The notes under the pieces are model-generated. The model was not told where the DNA came from. It saw only the letters and a program-made list of their open reading frames with translations, and searched no databases. From NCBI GenBank assembly GCA_944373065.1, contig CALWAJ010000111.1, positions 1-26,033 on the forward strand: a stretch of 26,033 nt of DNA, in the 5' to 3' direction. Made by a program: the position numbers and the translations under genes. Source of the stretch: an uncultured Bacilli bacterium. GTDB taxonomy: Bacteria > Bacillota_I > Bacilli_A > RF39 > UBA660. Numbering within the stretch: position 1 is the stretch's first letter; each line of letters opens with the position of its first letter. Positions 9,674 to 18,490 of the stretch are shown here, piece after piece.

Positions 9674-12600
9674 TTAATTATAGTTATAAAAACTTAAATT
9701 TAAATCAACATTACCACTTATACCACTTATAGAACCTTTTGAAGTATATTGCCATATTTGATATGAACCACGATAATCAGATGCAGGACCAATAGTACCA
9801 TTATCTTTTGTATAATGAGCAAGCCAAACATCATAACTATTAAGTAAAAGCATATTTAATTTTGTTTCTAACCAGCTTTTACTAGCATATATCATTGCTT
9901 TATATCCAGCCTGATTTAAAGTAGTAACAAAACCTAATGCTGCATTAGTTCTCTCTGAAACAGAAATATTATCAGCACGTCCAGTATTACCAGGCGCCCC
10001 AGATGCTTCTGTATCAAAAGCAATAGGATATTCTAGTGATGTAATACCATATTTGTTTAGTATTTCAAGAACTTTTTGTGCTTCTTCTACCCCTTCTTGA
10101 TAATTTACAGCTTGACTAAAGAAATATACTCCTACTTTCATTCCAACACTTCTAGCACCATTATAATTATTTATAAATTGTTCATCTTCCACTCTACTAC
10201 CAGCAGTATAACCACGATAACCAATTCTAATCATCGCAAAAGTAATACCATCATTTTTAATTTGTGACCAATTATTAATAGTATTATGATAAGAAACATC
10301 AATTCCTGGATAAATAGTATCATATATTTGAATTCTCTTAGTATAAGTAGTTATCTCTTCACCTAAGGCTGAATAAAGTTTTAATGTAATATCATGACTG
10401 CCTGCACTTAAATGAGATATATTTATAGTTGTATTATAACCAGCTAGAGGATTATTATCTTTAGTACCATAAGCACTTTCACCCTCTAAATCATTACGTT
10501 CATAACGACCGAAATAAACATTTTGATCGACTCCATCTATATATAATTTTAAGTATGATCCAGCTTGTTGACACAAAGCCCAACCACCTACAACTAAAGA
10601 TGTTGTGTCTTTATTATTAAATATTGAAGTATATGGTGAATCTAAAGAAATCTTACCATTATATTTTTGTAACTTAAACTCCCTTTTAGAACTCTTTATT
10701 ACTTCATTAGTAATATTATCAACAACTACAACTTCTGCTTGATGATTACCATCTTTTAAGCTCTCTACATTTATATTAGCAGCAAAACCAGGTAATTTAT
10801 TTGTATCCGAACCACCATAACCTGAAACAGAATTTATTACATCTTCTCGATAAGATCTATCAGCAACAACATATTCTAAATCATCTATTCTTACCTTTAT
10901 AGTAGTATTAGGATCAGTACTCATTACCCAACCACTAACTCTAAAATCAGTACCATAGTTTTTACCAGTCTCTGTAGGTGTATCAAAATTAATTTTTGTT
11001 TCATATTTAGTTAAATTAATATTCTTAGTAAGAGTATAGATCACTTCATTTGTATTAGGATTAACAACTTCCATCTTAACTACATGCTTACCATCTAAAA
11101 CAGTAGTTAAGTCTTTAGTTAAATTAAATCCTGCTTCTTTATTAGTCTTTTTATCATAACCACTAATAACATCAAAAATATCAGTTCTATTCCATCTAGT
11201 TAAGCCACTAAGTAATTCATCATCAAGATAGATATTTAAAAGAGCATCATTACAATCAGTAAGCATCCATCCCCCTATTAACATACTAGTTCCTTCAACC
11301 GAACTATTAGGAGCATCTAAACTTCCCGTAGCTTTATATTTAGTAAGATTAATTGTTCTACTTTCTTGATATAAAATTTGTCCTGTAACACTATTTTTAA
11401 CAACAAATTTAACTGTATGCTTACCATCAAGATATTTTGATAAATCATATGTTACTTGATAACCAGGATTTTCTGTTACATCACCACAATCTTTAATACT
11501 ATTAGTAACATCTGCTCTTTTAAATCTAGATACATTTTGAACTAAATCATCATCAAAATATATTTCTAAGCTAGCATTAGGTGTCTCACTCATAACCCAG
11601 CCTGATATCAAAAGACTATCTCCTGATATTTTAGCATTATTATTAACTGTATCAATACCAACTCTCGTATTATAAGATTTTACTTTAAAGTCCCTTGTCT
11701 CACTAACAATAACTTCGCTATTTTTATTTTTTAAAGTCACAGTCATTTTATGAGTTCCAACTGGAAACTTATCTAAATTATAAGAAAAATTAAAACCTGG
11801 AAGTGGATTAGAAGAAGCATCACCATAACCTGTTATTGAATTTATAACATCCGCTCTATAGTATCTTCCAACATTAGAAATAACTTCATCATCTATTTTA
11901 ACTTCTAAAGTACTAGAAGCTGTACTACTCATAACCCATCCTCCAAAAACAACTTCACCTGATAATGAAGCATTACTAGAAGGAGAATCTATTCCTATTT
12001 TACCAGTATATTTTTTTAAATTTATATCTTTATTTGTTGTATATAAAACCTTTCCTAAAGAATCAGTAAGTTCTAATTTAACAACATGCTTACCATCGCT
12101 TAAATTAGAAACATCAACATAAGTATCAAAACCTTGATTCTGATTAAACGAAGATTTAAAATACTCTGTTTTTATAGAACTTACATCTACTCTTTCAAAA
12201 CGTTCTATTGTATCTGTTACCAAATTATTATCTATATACAATTTTAAATTAGTATCACTAGTACTAGATAAAGCCCATCCCCCTATATGTAAGGTATCAG
12301 AATTAACATTTGTATCAGGAGCATCAATACTACCTTCATATTTATCTTTAAAAATATTTACACTCATAGTCTCTTCTTCTAAAGTATCACTATTACTTAC
12401 TAGTTTTACTTTTATTTCATGCTTACCTGTTTCTACATTACTTAAATCCATTGTCGCTGTATATCCTGGATTAGGATTATCTATTTTATTATAAGAAGAA
12501 TATACATTAAAAACATCTTCTCTATACCAATAATAAATATCATTTATAATATTTCCATCAAAATAAACTTCTATCTTAGCATTCTTATTATTACTAAGAC

Positions 12601-12754
12601 TCCATCCACTTACTGTCAAAACATCACCATAAAAACGAGTCTGTGGTGTATCAACATTAATAATTGCCACATCCTTAGCGAAAACATCGAACCCCTTAAA
12701 TGTTATAACTGATAAAATCAGTATTGTTAAAAAAATAATTTTACTCTTTTTCAT
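9674..12754 (-). CDS. secreted GH25 muramidase with seven Ig-like repeats
   Basis: This 1026-residue protein has a Sec signal peptide (MKKSK, hydrophobic core to about 26, cleavage probably after VFA). Seven repeats of about 105 residues follow, starting near 30, 140, 250, 363, 475, 588 and 698. Each has a D-x-P start, a GGW/SGW-(V/A/W)-(M/L)-S motif, IYxD, an R-x-DV motif, a PGF/AGY turn and an end in KY. The C-terminal catalytic domain is at 815-1026 with GIDVS (D819) and FDTEA (D914, E916), the acidic residues of GH25 lysozymes. It probably cleaves the glycan strand of peptidoglycan while the repeats bind or span the surface polymer. No LPXTG or GW anchor is seen. It has its own promoter. 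Confidence 0.92.
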   Translation of the reverse strand: MKKSKIIFLTILILSVITFKGFDVFAKDVAIINVDTPQTRFYGDVLTVSGWSLSNNKNAKIEVYFDGNIINDIYYWYREDVFNVYSSYNKIDNPNPGYTATMDLSNVETGKHEIKVKLVSNSDTLEEETMSVNIFKDKYEGSIDAPDTNVNSDTLHIGGWALSSTSDTNLKLYIDNNLVTDTIERFERVDVSSIKTEYFKSSFNQNQGFDTYVDVSNLSDGKHVVKLELTDSLGKVLYTTNKDINLKKYTGKIGIDSPSSNASLSGEVVFGGWVMSSTASSTLEVKIDDEVISNVGRYYRADVINSITGYGDASSNPLPGFNFSYNLDKFPVGTHKMTVTLKNKNSEVIVSETRDFKVKSYNTRVGIDTVNNNAKISGDSLLISGWVMSETPNASLEIYFDDDLVQNVSRFKRADVTNSIKDCGDVTENPGYQVTYDLSKYLDGKHTVKFVVKNSVTGQILYQESRTINLTKYKATGSLDAPNSSVEGTSMLIGGWMLTDCNDALLNIYLDDELLSGLTRWNRTDIFDVISGYDKKTNKEAGFNLTKDLTTVLDGKHVVKMEVVNPNTNEVIYTLTKNINLTKYETKINFDTPTETGKNYGTDFRVSGWVMSTDPNTTIKVRIDDLEYVVADRSYREDVINSVSGYGGSDTNKLPGFAANINVESLKDGNHQAEVVVVDNITNEVIKSSKREFKLQKYNGKISLDSPYTSIFNNKDTTSLVVGGWALCQQAGSYLKLYIDGVDQNVYFGRYERNDLEGESAYGTKDNNPLAGYNTTINISHLSAGSHDITLKLYSALGEEITTYTKRIQIYDTIYPGIDVSYHNTINNWSQIKNDGITFAMIRIGYRGYTAGSRVEDEQFINNYNGARSVGMKVGVYFFSQAVNYQEGVEEAQKVLEILNKYGITSLEYPIAFDTEASGAPGNTGRADNISVSERTNAALGFVTTLNQAGYKAMIYASKSWLETKLNMLLLNSYDVWLAHYTKDNGTIGPASDYRGSYQIWQYTSKGSISGISGNVDLNLSFYNYN

Positions 12755-12777
12755 TTTTACCTCACTCTTTCATATCT

Positions 12778-12806
12778 ATTATAAAATATAACTCTTATTT
12801 TGTCTT
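12778..12806 (-). promoter_or_regulatory. sigma-A-type promoter of the GH25 gene
   Basis: On the minus strand, AAGACA (12801-12806) and TATAAT (12778-12783) are separated by 17 bases, a good fit to a housekeeping promoter (4/6 and 6/6). The -35 touches the stop codon of the acyltransferase gene. The start codon lies 23 bases below the -10 and is preceded by GAGTGAGG. Confidence 0.6.
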
Positions 12807-13924
12807 TAAAAATTAGCAACAAAATGACAAATTTTATTCTCACACTTTACAAAAAATCGTCTTTTTTTAAAGAATTTAACTATTAACGTCCTTAAAGCTT
12901 CTATTATTATACATAGAATAAAAATAACTAAAGCATATCCCAAGACAATTAAAACAGCAACAAGAGGATTTACATTTTCTGATATATTTAAAAATTCATA
13001 TATATGAGTTCTTACTAATTTATTCTCATGAATCATATAAACACCAAGCATATAAGTACTAATTTTATTAATCACTTTACTTTTTATAACTGTATTTTCA
13101 AAGAAGACAAAGTAAGCTATACTCTGAATGAGAACTAAAGGATTACTATATAATGCTTCAGCATATGATAATGTTGTCCCAATATAATTTATAAGTTCAT
13201 TATCAAAAGTTAACAAATATTTTGAAAAAGATGAAAGCATGAAGTTAAGGACAAAACTAGTTATTCCCAAACAAAGAATAATTGTTTTAAATTTTTCTTT
13301 AGAATATCTTTTAAAGTGCCAATTATCTTTTAAAGGATATTTTCTAAGATATGCTCCTATTAAGTATAAATAGATAAAATGAATTATCGAAAAACCTGTA
13401 TTATCTATATTTTTTCCATTAGTTATAATAGGAATAATCGAAAAAAGAATTGTCATAGTGATTAAACAACGTCTATGTTCTTTTTGATCAAAGTTTTTAA
13501 TCATTGTATTTAAAAACGGTGCTAAAAGATAAAGAGCAATATATAAATTAATAAACCAATAATTATCTGTAATATCCAAAAAACTAATTTCTTTTATTAT
13601 ATCTACATAGCTAAAGGTTACTAGTCCCAAAGACACAAAAATAATAACTGCTAAGCATCTATAAAGCCATGATGTAAATAAAAGATCTATAACTTTCCTA
13701 ATTTTTATTTTTTTATCCACTTGAAAATATCCTGATAACAACATAAAAGAATTGACATGCACTGCTAAAAAGAATTGTAAAAAAGACAAAACTAAGGAAA
13801 CTGTACCACTAGTATTTCTTACCAATTCATTTCTAGTTATAACATGCCAAACTACTATCATAAACATAGAAATAATTCTCATTAATTCAAAGTTGGACAT
13901 TCTTTCTTTTCTTGTAACTTCCAT
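12806..13924 (-). CDS. membrane acyltransferase (Acyl_transf_3 family)
   Basis: This 372-residue protein has about ten membrane helices. The N-terminus carries the family pattern SNFELMRIISMFMIVVWHV, whose His is the expected catalytic residue, and YWFINLYIALYLLAPFLN lies mid-protein. Such proteins transfer acyl groups, often acetyl, onto surface sugars (OatA, WecH and related enzymes). The basic C-terminus (FFKKRRFF) is cytoplasmic. The start at 13924 follows GGTGGGGAAG; an internal ATG at the SNFELMR motif is possible but poorly served. It is flanked by a promoter upstream and the lysozyme promoter downstream, so it is probably monocistronic with readthrough. Confidence 0.87.
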   Translation of the reverse strand: MEVTRKERMSNFELMRIISMFMIVVWHVITRNELVRNTSGTVSLVLSFLQFFLAVHVNSFMLLSGYFQVDKKIKIRKVIDLLFTSWLYRCLAVIIFVSLGLVTFSYVDIIKEISFLDITDNYWFINLYIALYLLAPFLNTMIKNFDQKEHRRCLITMTILFSIIPIITNGKNIDNTGFSIIHFIYLYLIGAYLRKYPLKDNWHFKRYSKEKFKTIILCLGITSFVLNFMLSSFSKYLLTFDNELINYIGTTLSYAEALYSNPLVLIQSIAYFVFFENTVIKSKVINKISTYMLGVYMIHENKLVRTHIYEFLNISENVNPLVAVLIVLGYALVIFILCIIIEALRTLIVKFFKKRRFFVKCENKICHFVANF

Positions 13925-13946
13925 AACTTCCCCACCCTATAATAAA

Positions 13947-13955
13947 AATATAACA
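13947..13955 (-). promoter_or_regulatory. extended -10 promoter of the acyltransferase gene
   Basis: The minus strand reads TGTTATATT, nearly the same as the TGTTATACT seen before three other units. It lies between the SGNH-gene terminator and the acyltransferase ATG at 13924. No clear -35 is seen. Confidence 0.45.
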
Positions 13956-13970
13956 TAGATATATTTTTTT

Positions 13971-14000
13971 GAAAAGAAAAAACTACCAAAAATGATAGTT
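13971..14000 (-). terminator. intrinsic terminator of the SGNH hydrolase gene
   Basis: AACTATC and GGTAGTT pair in RNA (7 bp with one G-U) around a six-base loop (ATTTTT). On the minus strand they are followed by a T-rich tail, TTTTCTTTTC. The hairpin begins 5 bases after the stop codon at 14006. Confidence 0.75.
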
Positions 14001-14005
14001 TATTA

Positions 14006-14770
14006 CTACAAATATTCAGCTAAACACTTAGTAACTGCTTTATAACCATCAGGGCTTAAATGAAGTCCATCTTTAGTATATTTAGATTTAATAACTGAAT
14101 CATCATCTGCCAAAATACTATGTACATCAATATAAGTAACATTATTTTCTTTAGCAATTTTTTTAAGTTTTTTATTTATCTCGTTAATATCATCATTCTT
14201 TCTTGTTTCCGCAGCATCCCTACTTTCATCTACAGGATAGATACTTTGTAAGTATATTTCCGCATATCCTCTATTGGTTTTAATTTCTTTTATAATTTTA
14301 TCTATATTATTAACGATATCATCAACCTTTTTACCCTTTTGCAAATCATTAGTACCTATTAATATAAAAATTTTACTTGGATTATACTGATAAACTCTTT
14401 CTTGCATTTCATCTAAAATATCTTCAGTTGTATTACCTGCAATCCCACTATTAATTACAGGCATATTAGGGTAATAATTATTCAAATCATAATATTCAGT
14501 AATTGAATCTCCCAAAAACAAATAATTATCTGGAACTTTAATAACCTCTTTCTCCTTAACAACTTCTTTTTCTTTAGCAGAAGCTACATTAGAAGGCATA
14601 AAAGAGTCATTAAATAATAATAAGTTAAAAGCAAGACTTATAAATAAGACAATATATATTTTTTTATTAAAACTATCACTTTTATTATTCAACGTTGTTT
14701 TAGCATATACAATTCTATTTCTTACAAGTCTAGATTTATTATTGTATTTCTTATTACCTTTATTTAACAT
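14006..14770 (-). CDS. membrane-anchored SGNH/GDSL hydrolase
   Basis: This 254-residue protein has a basic N-terminus, one membrane helix at about 38-55, a short Lys/Glu-rich linker, then an SGNH esterase domain. All four blocks are present: GDSIT (S89), SGIAGNT (G near 112), GTND (N141) and DGLH (D234, H237). The active site would therefore face outward. SGNH domains near surface-glycan acyltransferases commonly add or remove O-acetyl groups, and the acyltransferase gene is the next transcription unit. The start is supported by AAAGGAG ahead of the ATG at 14770. It has its own promoter and terminator, so it is likely monocistronic. The exact substrate is unknown. Confidence 0.9.
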   Translation of the reverse strand: MLNKGNKKYNNKSRLVRNRIVYAKTTLNNKSDSFNKKIYIVLFISLAFNLLLFNDSFMPSNVASAKEKEVVKEKEVIKVPDNYLFLGDSITEYYDLNNYYPNMPVINSGIAGNTTEDILDEMQERVYQYNPSKIFILIGTNDLQKGKKVDDIVNNIDKIIKEIKTNRGYAEIYLQSIYPVDESRDAAETRKNDDINEINKKLKKIAKENNVTYIDVHSILADDDSVIKSKYTKDGLHLSPDGYKAVTKCLAEYL

Positions 14771-14790
14771 AGTTCTACTCCTTTATTTTC

Positions 14791-14805
14791 ATTATAAGTA
14801 TAACA
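14791..14805 (-). promoter_or_regulatory. extended -10 promoter of the SGNH gene
   Basis: The minus strand reads TGTTATACTTATAAT. Either the TATACT of the TGTTATACT nonamer or the adjoining TATAAT could be the -10. It follows directly on the terminator of the upstream operon. Confidence 0.5.
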
Positions 14806-14821
14806 TAAATGTGAAAAAAAT

Positions 14822-14859
14822 AAAGAAAAAAAGAGACTACTTTACATAAATAAGCAGTC
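14822..14859 (-). terminator. intrinsic terminator of the aminosugar operon
   Basis: GACTGCTT and AAGTAGTC form an 8-bp RNA stem with one G-U pair around a 9-nt loop, followed on the minus strand by TCTTTTTTTC. It begins immediately after the TAG stop of the epimerase gene, so it ends the DegT-GT2-ATP-grasp-epimerase operon. Confidence 0.85.
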
Positions 14860-15843
14860 CTATTTATTATTTACATCCTTCAACATATTTTTTTTAAAAT
14901 CTTTTAAATAAGAAATATAATCATATTTTGGTTCATATCCTAATTCATCTTTAGCATTACTAATATCCATAATAAATTCTCTAGCATTATCTTTTAAAGG
15001 ACAATATATAATTTTTGACTTTTTATCTTCTTGACAAAATACTTCAATAATTCCTTCTATTTGTTCTTGAAGTGACACCCCAACCCCAGTACCAACATTA
15101 TATATACCAAAGTTTTTATTTACAAATAATGCTTTATAAATAAGTTGACAATAATCTTTAACATATACTATATCTTTTTCACGTTTTGGGTCGCCCCATA
15201 ATTCTATATCTCTACCTTCAATAGCATCTTGAATAAGCTTTCTATATCCTAACATTCTTTTTTCACCATTCACATAATAATATGGATTGCTTTTATATAA
15301 ATAAATAGTAGGGCATCTAAAAATAAAAGCTTTTAAACCAAATACCATATTATAATATTTTATTAAATCGACAGCAGTACACTTAGAAGTTACATAAACA
15401 CCGTAATTTTCTGTAAGTTCATATTTTCTAGGAAAATCAGGCTTTATTAACTTTTCTTTATTCCAATAACCAGACAAATCAGCCTCAGTCTGAGGATAAA
15501 TTACTCTATCAACATTATTTTTTACACAAAAATCCAAAATATTTAATGTCCCTATTACATTAGTATTAATATAAATATAAGGGTCATTTTCTTTTGTCTG
15601 CGCAGGCATAGCACCTGCTAAGTTAATAACAGCATATATATCGTTGCCATCAAAAACATCAAAACTTTCTCTATTAACTATATCCATACTAATATAATCA
15701 GCTTTATTATTTATAGGCCTATCAATTTTTTTCCTTCCTACAGCAATTAATTTATATGTATTAGTATCAATATTATCATATAAATAATCAATTAAATATT
15801 TACCTGTATTGCCATAACCACCAAATATTATTATTTTCTTCAT
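14860..15843 (-). CDS. NAD-dependent epimerase/dehydratase (extended SDR)
   Basis: This 327-residue extended short-chain dehydrogenase has the N-terminal nucleotide-binding motif GGYGNTG (8-14), LAGAMPA in the fourth strand region (about 75-81) and the catalytic Y150-x-x-x-K154 in YVTSK. It would reduce, epimerise or dehydrate a nucleotide-linked sugar; the exact reaction cannot be told. Its ATG overlaps the stop of the ATP-grasp gene by four bases (ATGA), so translation is coupled. It is the last gene of the four-gene operon. It could instead act on a non-nucleotide sugar or a sugar acid, since homologues vary widely. Confidence 0.87.
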   Translation of the reverse strand: MKKIIIFGGYGNTGKYLIDYLYDNIDTNTYKLIAVGRKKIDRPINNKADYISMDIVNRESFDVFDGNDIYAVINLAGAMPAQTKENDPYIYINTNVIGTLNILDFCVKNNVDRVIYPQTEADLSGYWNKEKLIKPDFPRKYELTENYGVYVTSKCTAVDLIKYYNMVFGLKAFIFRCPTIYLYKSNPYYYVNGEKRMLGYRKLIQDAIEGRDIELWGDPKREKDIVYVKDYCQLIYKALFVNKNFGIYNVGTGVGVSLQEQIEGIIEVFCQEDKKSKIIYCPLKDNAREFIMDISNAKDELGYEPKYDYISYLKDFKKNMLKDVNNK

Positions 15844-17048
15844 TCTTTTTCCTCCACAATTATTTTTATATATTTATCCATATTATTAATCATATCAAGC
15901 ATCTCATTTTTATCTTTAAATTGTATTATTGCAATCCCTATTGTATTGTTAGATCCTTTATAAGTTTCTATATAATCATTAATTTCAAAGTTTAGATTCA
16001 ATTCTAATAGATTATTATTAGAAAAATTTTCATCAATAACAATATCTTCCATAATTCCACTTCTATTAGAATGTAAAGCATAATAAGCATAAAAACCTTT
16101 AGACTGTTTTTGTTTCAAATCACTACAGTCATCTCCCATTGCTGCTTTTATTGTATAAGTAACTAAATCAACACCTGTAGCATATTCAATAACTTGTGGT
16201 ATATAATTTCCTCCATTTCGTGCCCCTATTTCCATTAAATATATATTATTATTAGCATCAACTCTAATATCAAAATTATAAGCACCGGTTCTTATATGCA
16301 GCAATTTAAAAACTCTTTCTATTTCACATTTTATTTTTTCTTGCATCTCTTCATTCAAAAAACAAGGACAAGTAGCAGCTATAGGAACATAGGGATTAGC
16401 TGCATTTGCATCGAAATGATCATTCATAAATGTATAAAATACTAATTCCCCATTATAAGAAAAACCATCACCAGCTATTTGATATCCAGACTTTTCCACG
16501 TATTCTTCTATTATAAATCTTTTACATCTTGAATAATTAAGTGCATCATTAATGAATTCCTTTAAATTATTAATATCATCTAATTTATTAACACCTTTGC
16601 TTCCTGAAGAATCTACTGGCTTAACAACAACAGGCATTTCAAATTCTTCAATTCTATCTAACGCTTCTTCATAAGTAGAAAATCCAATAGCTTTAGGTGT
16701 ATTAAATCCATTTTTCTTTAAAAATTTTCTAAATAACTCTTTATTTGACAATATTTCAACTGCATTATATGGATTAGAGTATAAATTTAATTTTTCTGCA
16801 ACATAAGCCTGGGTAGGAGCAGAAGGATCGCTAGCATAACAAACTATACCATCAATGTGTAATTTACTTGCCAGGCTTAAAACTGCTTCTTTATCAGTTG
16901 TAGAAACATTATAATATTTATCAGCAAATTTATGTCCAGGATTATCTTCTAAATAATCACAAGTAATAACATAATATCCTAGCTCTTTCGCTTTTTTTAT
17001 TGCAGGTATCTGTTGCTTACTCCCACCTAACATTAAAATTTTTTTCAT
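15840..17048 (-). CDS. ATP-grasp domain carboxylate-amine ligase
   Basis: This 402-residue protein starts with a pre-ATP-grasp fold (KILMLGGSKQQIPAIKKAKELGY). The ATP-grasp core follows: VVVKPVDSSGSKGV at about 140-153 is the glycine-rich, Lys-containing loop, and YLMEIGARNGGNYIP near 280 carries the metal-binding Glu and Asn. The family joins a carboxylate to an amine through an acyl phosphate, as in purine enzymes and peptide ligases. Next to a sugar aminotransferase and a glycosyltransferase, it may add an amino acid or another acid to an amino sugar; this is inference. The ATG overlaps the GT2 stop (TAATG). Confidence 0.85.
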   Translation of the reverse strand: MKKILMLGGSKQQIPAIKKAKELGYYVITCDYLEDNPGHKFADKYYNVSTTDKEAVLSLASKLHIDGIVCYASDPSAPTQAYVAEKLNLYSNPYNAVEILSNKELFRKFLKKNGFNTPKAIGFSTYEEALDRIEEFEMPVVVKPVDSSGSKGVNKLDDINNLKEFINDALNYSRCKRFIIEEYVEKSGYQIAGDGFSYNGELVFYTFMNDHFDANAANPYVPIAATCPCFLNEEMQEKIKCEIERVFKLLHIRTGAYNFDIRVDANNNIYLMEIGARNGGNYIPQVIEYATGVDLVTYTIKAAMGDDCSDLKQKQSKGFYAYYALHSNRSGIMEDIVIDENFSNNNLLELNLNFEINDYIETYKGSNNTIGIAIIQFKDKNEMLDMINNMDKYIKIIVEEKE

Positions 17049-18490
17049 TACTTTTCCCTCTTTTTTCTAAAAATATTTCTCTTCTTACGATTATGTTTTC
17101 CACTAACTATCATTTCATTCAGAGACTCTATTAATAAATTAAGTTCTGATTTACTTATTTTTTCTGTATTACCCGTTATTTTTATATTATTAACTACACC
17201 ATTATAATCGATAATTATCATTGGATCAGTTGTAAAAAAATATAATTTATTTTCCCTATATTCACCATTTAAAAAACTATATTTAACTTGTTTTTGATTA
17301 ATGTGAACTTTTAAATCACTAAACTTTCTAAACTCTCCTTCATCAGGATCAAATCTAATAGAAGTTACTTTTCTATTTATATCAGAATATACAATTTTAA
17401 AATTACCATCCATTTTTACAAAAGCCTCTAAAGTAATCTTATCGTTTTCATTATAAGCTGTACTATTGGCAAAATATATAGTTGACGTCATAAAAGAAAA
17501 ATCTTGTAATCTTTTAAATATATCATTATTAGCAGTTTCTAACTTTAAATCTTTAGGTTTATAATTATATAATTTTTCTAATTCCATTAACTGTCTTTCA
17601 TCCTGTAACGATTCAAATATTAAAAGTAAACCATATAAAACATGAGGAGGGGTTTTAACTATATCAATACATATTCTTGCTAAAGCATAATTAATATTTA
17701 TTTTATCATTTTTCAAATATACTGAAGCTTCTTTAAAAACTTTAAGAAAATCTTTTTTATCTAATTTCTTATATAAATTTAAAATAGGAAAAAAATCAAA
17801 ATAATTTCTAACCAAATTAGCTTTATTAATTCCTGAAGTATTTTTTCCATTCTCCCTCACTCTAAAACAGGACAACTTTTCTTGATAAATATAAATATCA
17901 TGTTTTAAACAAAGTTTAATCCATCTATAAAGATCGGGAAATGCTCCGAGACCTCTAACAAATAAATTATCCTCTAACTGAACACTCTTTCTCATTAAAA
18001 CACTAGGATGACACAAGCAATTACCATTAAAGAAAAAATAATTTAACCATTCATATCTACTACGATTAACAACATTAAAATTGGTATATACTTTACCATT
18101 ATCAGAATCTAATTCTTTGCCTTGTTCATCAATTAATTTAACCCAAGTAAAGCAAGCAGCCACATTACTATGATTCTCTAAATATTTATATTGTTTTTCT
18201 AATTTTTCTTTCTCCCAAACATCATCACTGTGAGCAATAGCAAAATATTCACTTTTAAAAGAGCTAACTAACTCTTTAGTCATACAGTAACCAATATTAA
18301 CATCATGTCGTACTTTTATTATTCTCTCATCATTATAGCTTTCTATAATACCGTAACTATTATCAGTAGAACAATCATCTACTATTATTAATTCAAAATC
18401 TTTAAATGTTTGATTTAATATACTGTCAATACTTTTACGTAAATATTTTTCGTGATTATACGAAGTTAATAAAATTGAAATTTTAGGCAT
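17048..18490 (-). CDS. glycosyltransferase family 2 with C-terminal beta domain
   Basis: This protein is 480 residues from the ATG at 18490. The GT-A domain is at about 1-230: ISILLTSYNHE, IVDDCSTDNS (37-46) and acidic HSDD at 87-90. A mostly helical middle follows. The C-terminal beta-rich segment at about 325-450 (TIYFANSTAYNENDKI, then IRFDPDEGEF) resembles the accessory domain of other surface-polymer GT2 enzymes. A basic tail (KRNIFRKKREK) may bind the membrane. The reading frame stays open to 18544, but AAAGGAG inside the last DegT codons serves the ATG at 18490, which overlaps the DegT stop by eight bases. Confidence 0.87.
   Translation of the reverse strand: MPKISILLTSYNHEKYLRKSIDSILNQTFKDFELIIVDDCSTDNSYGIIESYNDERIIKVRHDVNIGYCMTKELVSSFKSEYFAIAHSDDVWEKEKLEKQYKYLENHSNVAACFTWVKLIDEQGKELDSDNGKVYTNFNVVNRSRYEWLNYFFFNGNCLCHPSVLMRKSVQLEDNLFVRGLGAFPDLYRWIKLCLKHDIYIYQEKLSCFRVRENGKNTSGINKANLVRNYFDFFPILNLYKKLDKKDFLKVFKEASVYLKNDKININYALARICIDIVKTPPHVLYGLLLIFESLQDERQLMELEKLYNYKPKDLKLETANNDIFKRLQDFSFMTSTIYFANSTAYNENDKITLEAFVKMDGNFKIVYSDINRKVTSIRFDPDEGEFRKFSDLKVHINQKQVKYSFLNGEYRENKLYFFTTDPMIIIDYNGVVNNIKITGNTEKISKSELNLLIESLNEMIVSGKHNRKKRNIFRKKREK

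Noticed and set aside
10076..10267. Plus-strand open frame opposite the GH25 gene
   Set aside because: Ser/Thr/Ile-rich shadow of the repeat-encoding strand.
13752..13958. Plus-strand open frame opposite the start of the acyltransferase gene
   Set aside because: Antisense to the gene and its promoter; no recognisable motif.
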